Positions 60,940-64,000 of a stretch of DNA of 64,000 bases are shown one piece after another (position 1 is the stretch's first letter; every line of letters starts with the position of its first letter). The notes beneath the pieces were generated by a model that worked only from the letters and a program-made list of their open reading frames with translations, was not told where the DNA came from and ran no database searches. The DNA is taken from NCBI RefSeq assembly GCF_035582795.1, contig NC_134369.1, positions 59,830,001 through 59,894,000 on the forward strand, read 5' to 3'. The stretch comes from Mycteria americana (taxonomy: Eukaryota > Chordata > Aves > Ciconiiformes > Ciconiidae). The position numbers and the translations under genes are program-made.

Positions 60940-61440
60940 CCCTTCCCGCCGGCTTTCCTTGCCGGCCGCGCGCTCACCTCCCCTGCCACCGGGCCCGCGC
61001 ACCCCGCTCCCCACACCGCCCCCGCCCGCGCCCCGCGCGCCCGGCGGGCCGGCACTGCCCCCTGCCGGTGCCGGGCCGGCACTGCCCGCTGCCGGTGCCG
61101 CGCCGCCCAGCGCCGCCGCGGCGAGCGGGCCCGGGCCCGGCCCGGAGCTCCCCGGCCCTTCGCCCTGCTGCCCCGGCTCGGGCGGGCCCGAGCACAGCGC
61201 CGGGGCGGGACGCCGTCCGGCCGTAGCGGCCCTTCGGCACCAGTCCACCGTTCTGAAATCCGCGTGGTGGGTAACCGACCTTAGCGTCGGCGAGGGCTGC
61301 CTCGCTGCGGGCGGAGGGGCTGCCGAGCTCACCGCGTCCAGGGAGAAAGACAGACCCCAGGTACGCGAATAGATAACCCCCGCCTTTCCTCTCTGCCCTT
61401 TTCCGCCCGCCTGCCTCTGCCCGGACGAGAACTCTCAACG
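60940..61440. promoter_or_regulatory. Intragenic CpG island in SETD3
   Basis: This is about 500 bases of very high G+C with dense CpG (runs such as GGCCGCGCGCTCACC and CCGCCGCGGCGAGCGGG). It contrasts sharply with AT-rich DNA on both sides. It contains two imperfect copies of a CACTGCCC-CTGCCGGTGCCG unit around 61,050-61,100. Open frames on both strands are Pro/Ala/Gly-rich and are the usual by-product of high G+C, so I do not call a protein. By position it lies inside SETD3. It could be an alternative or antisense promoter, or the main SETD3 promoter only if the upstream exons were missed. Confidence 0.65.
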
Positions 61441-63036
61441 GAATGCGTTATTTTGCAAACGGCGACAATACTCTGGTCATCACGCGCTGAAAGCAAAAAG
61501 GCATTACAGAGACTACAAAGGGCTTAACAGCGTAAAAGGGACTTGTAGAGCGTAAACACAACACGTGCACAGTTCCTACTCACACTCTCTACAGGGAGTG
61601 CCAGCCAACGTGCTCAGCCCCTAACTTGGAGCAAATACCTATAGGAAGCAAGATATATACATGCTGCCGTTGTCCTCTCTGTGAGAAAAATCTGTATTAA
61701 ATCAGCAGATTGACGTGAGGTTAATTGTTCATTTGACAGAAGTAGTCCCCCTGTAACGAGTCAACTTGAACACGCAACCCATGGGCAAAGATTCGGGATG
61801 CCACCAAACGCTCGGTAACCCTCCCCATTTGTAAATCTGTGAAACTTAAGGACTGCCCCTATAGGGAGACCATCCAGACGTAATTCACATAAAGCCACGA
61901 GTAAATTATAATAAAGGACAAAATATATGGTCTTAAAAGACACAAGGCAGAATAAAATCCCAGTGTACATAATTACCATATTTATAACATTCCGTGGTAC
62001 AACATCCTAGTAGCTATTTTAAAGTTAGGATACGTCAGCATATTTGATCACATTAGATTTCTGACTTGGACTGTTTTACTACATAACTTAAAAACCCTAT
62101 AGATTACAAGAATCTGAAGACACACAAAAAAGAACAATATTCTGATTAAAAAATTGATTTAGTATGCAGCTTCTCTTTATAGTCCCTTGGTAAAAATGAA
62201 ATCTCCCTAACAAACACTTAATAAAACCTGTCAATATATCTAGAAAGAAAAATGACACAAACGCATTAAGTATTAAATACCCTTGAAAAAAGTCACATAT
62301 TCTATGAATTTTTGATGTACTATCTTGACATTAATGTAAAACCTTGATATTTATAATTGACAGATATTTAATAAAGTATAGAAGATGACTGCTGCATAGC
62401 ATGCAAATTGCTCAGGCTGATCAAAAAGATACAGACATTTAAACTAAACAAACATTTAATACGTAAAAAAAAAAATCAGATCTAGCTTTTATAGGTTCAC
62501 GCAGCTAGGTCTCTACACAATAGCTTTGAAATGTGACATTATCCACTACATGAACCCTAATTTTAACTTACCAAGTCTGTATGAAGTAGTTTCAGAAAGT
62601 TAGGAGGGGAAGCTTTAAATAAAAAATGGGAACATGAAAATGTGAATATATTCATTTAGATGCAGGTCCTGACATTCTACTGAAAGAGTTATTATAAAGA
62701 ACAAATACCATCTATTTAGTTACCCTTTCTGTGAAAATATTGTCAGAGCTGGCAATCAGGGTGATGACCACTGCAAAAACAAATAGTGGCATGCTGAATT
62801 TCATTTTCCTTCTGATGCTGCTATTCCTAAAAAAAAAAAAATGCTTCTTCCCCTCAGCGTTCCAAGCCTTCTTTGAGACATTTGGAGGATATCTCAAAAT
62901 AACCAGAAATATTAAAAAGTAACAGTGATTGCTGCCAGATTGTCTGCAGCCACTGCGGAAAGAGACAGACTGTTATTCTAGTCACCTAAAACACTATCAG
63001 ACTAGAAGCCAGTTACTCAGTATGGCAACCAGAGAA

Positions 63037-63090
63037 GGGGGAGGGGGCGGGGGGGGGGGGGAGATGGGAAAAAAAAAAAAAGAAGAAGAA
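63037..63090 (+). repeat. G-run and purine tract with quadruplex potential
   Basis: On the plus strand there are G runs of 5, 5 and 13 separated by single A and C bases, then GGG. These are followed by a 13-base A run and GAA repeats. The spacing meets the usual pattern for an intramolecular G-quadruplex. It would form on the non-template strand of SETD3. Confidence 0.75.
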
Positions 63091-64000
63091 AAAGACACTT
63101 TCAGACATTTTTCTCTTCCTGGGAAGCAGTAATAACGAGTGGTTCATGTCTCACAAGAAGTAGCACAACTCCTGATGCCCACATAGGAGCAGGCATTAGC
63201 TTTGCGCTAATAATTTCTCCATCATATTTTTGGGTGGACATCACAAGATAATGATTCTCGAGTCTTATAAACCAGATGCTAGAGGACTCCTCCACTTTTG
63301 AGAAGGCTCATTTTTATTTGGACAGCATGAAGGCTTCAATGTAGAAAGGGTGGGTGCCTTTCCAGCTGAGAAGCCATCATAACCTTCACTTCTGCTATCC
63401 AGCCTAAAAAGGCATTAACCTCCTGTAAAAGAGTGGCCAGACTATCAGAGGCAGTAACCCCTTACCCCATTCAATTACAAAATGCCAAAGCTCATTTATC
63501 AGATCTCCTAATCTTGACAAGGAATTTCCACTAAAATTAGCTTAATATTTGCTTGTTTACCAAGTGATGCAAAGTACAAGTCCTATTACTGTAACATGCA
63601 ATAAAATGTCTGAGTAAAAGTTAAAATTAGAGTACAAAAGCTTACATAGTGTTAAATTGGTGCTCATATCTATGCTACTAGATGTCTTGAAAAGAATTGA
63701 TATATTTTGGTGTGAAGTCATATTGGCCAGTATATTCCTTTGTACCATTAGCCCTTGTATACTCCGAGTGAGAAAGAAATTAATTGAATCACTGGATGTG
63801 ATCAAAGTTAGTGGGTTTTTTTTGAAAAGACAACACCTCTCAGCTGAGATAAGCTAACCAAAGTCATCTACTACCCCACTGTAATACCTAACTAAAAGAA
63901 AAAAAAAATTCCTTGTTTTTGTTGGTTTCCCAAGTTTGTAGACACAGAGTTGGTTGGATTTCTGTGAAGAATATTTCAAGTACTCACAAGTCCAAGGCAA

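Larger units (their letters stand above)
59105..64000 (-). other. SETD3: Incomplete SETD3 intron, open at the right edge
   Basis: No exon for the SETD3 residues before Thr226 (the KNTARQYAYFYKV stretch or the MGKK start) was recognised here on the minus strand. The stretch is therefore read as one intron that runs off the window. It contains AT-rich conserved-looking blocks, the CpG island at 60.95-61.44 kb, an 18-T run at 60,370-60,387 and a G-rich tract at 63,037-63,068. From 61.5 to 64.0 kb it is plain AT-rich spacer. Confidence 0.7.

Noticed and set aside
60775..61438. Pro/Ala/Gly-rich open frames of 134-169 codons on both strands
   Set aside because: Four overlapping frames on both strands in the same G+C-rich island are a composition artefact. 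None joins to a SETD3 exon with proper splice sites.
62712..62897. 61-codon minus-strand frame with a hydrophobic stretch (MPLFVFAVVITLIASS) as a small membrane protein or SETD3 N-terminus
   Set aside because: It does not match SETD3. The hydrophobic run is short and preceded by Phe from a homopolymer, and there is no other support.
1..64000. tRNA, rRNA, CRISPR arrays, operons or viral genes
   Set aside because: None was seen. The gene structure, repeats and composition are those of a vertebrate nuclear genome, where CRISPR arrays and operons are not expected.

Overview
This window looks like about 64 kb of nuclear DNA from a bird. The evidence is the short 3' tail of a CR1 retroposon at 48.14-48.21 kb, several much older CR1-type and MIR-type remnants, low repeat density, and one intron-split gene that I recognise from its protein sequence. 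There is no sign of prokaryotic, organellar or viral gene organisation.

The only protein-coding gene I can support is the 3' half of SETD3, the actin-histidine N-methyltransferase, on the minus strand. Seven coding exons can be placed to the base between 46,131 (stop codon) and 59,104. All have AG acceptors and GT donors and compatible phases. They join into 368 residues that correspond to about human residue 226 to the C-terminus, covering the second half of the SET domain, the LSMT-type substrate-binding domain and the acidic tail. I found no exon for the first ~225 residues, so the 5' exons should lie beyond the right edge. The stretch from 59,105 to 64,000 is therefore read as a SETD3 intron. 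It carries a dense CpG island (about 60.95-61.44 kb) flanked by stretches that look like conserved non-coding DNA.

The left ~45 kb has no supportable gene. In vertebrates SETD3 is normally neighboured by BCL11B across a gene-poor interval, with BCL11B downstream of SETD3 on the same strand. On that basis (synteny knowledge, not seen here) this is the BCL11B-SETD3 intergenic region. It alternates between AT-rich islands rich in homeodomain, POU and TCF-like words (about 1.36-1.5, 2.2-2.8, 3.55-3.75, 8.2-8.4, 9.0-9.2, 12.8-13.4, 19.2-20.4, 20.8-21.06 and 27.65-28.0 kb), two CpG-rich pockets (7.9-8.06 and 23.74-24.5 kb), old retroposon fragments and ordinary spacer. The AT-rich islands are candidate long-range enhancers, and no alignment was available to test conservation.

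I see no new multi-gene system. The most testable points are the paired inverted octamer (8,313-8,336), the 11-bp inverted PBX/HOX-like pair (3,599-3,643), the intragenic CpG island in SETD3, the intergenic CpG island at 23.7-24.5 kb with long open frames on both strands, and a possible 72-nt in-frame cassette exon in SETD3 at 53,009-53,080.
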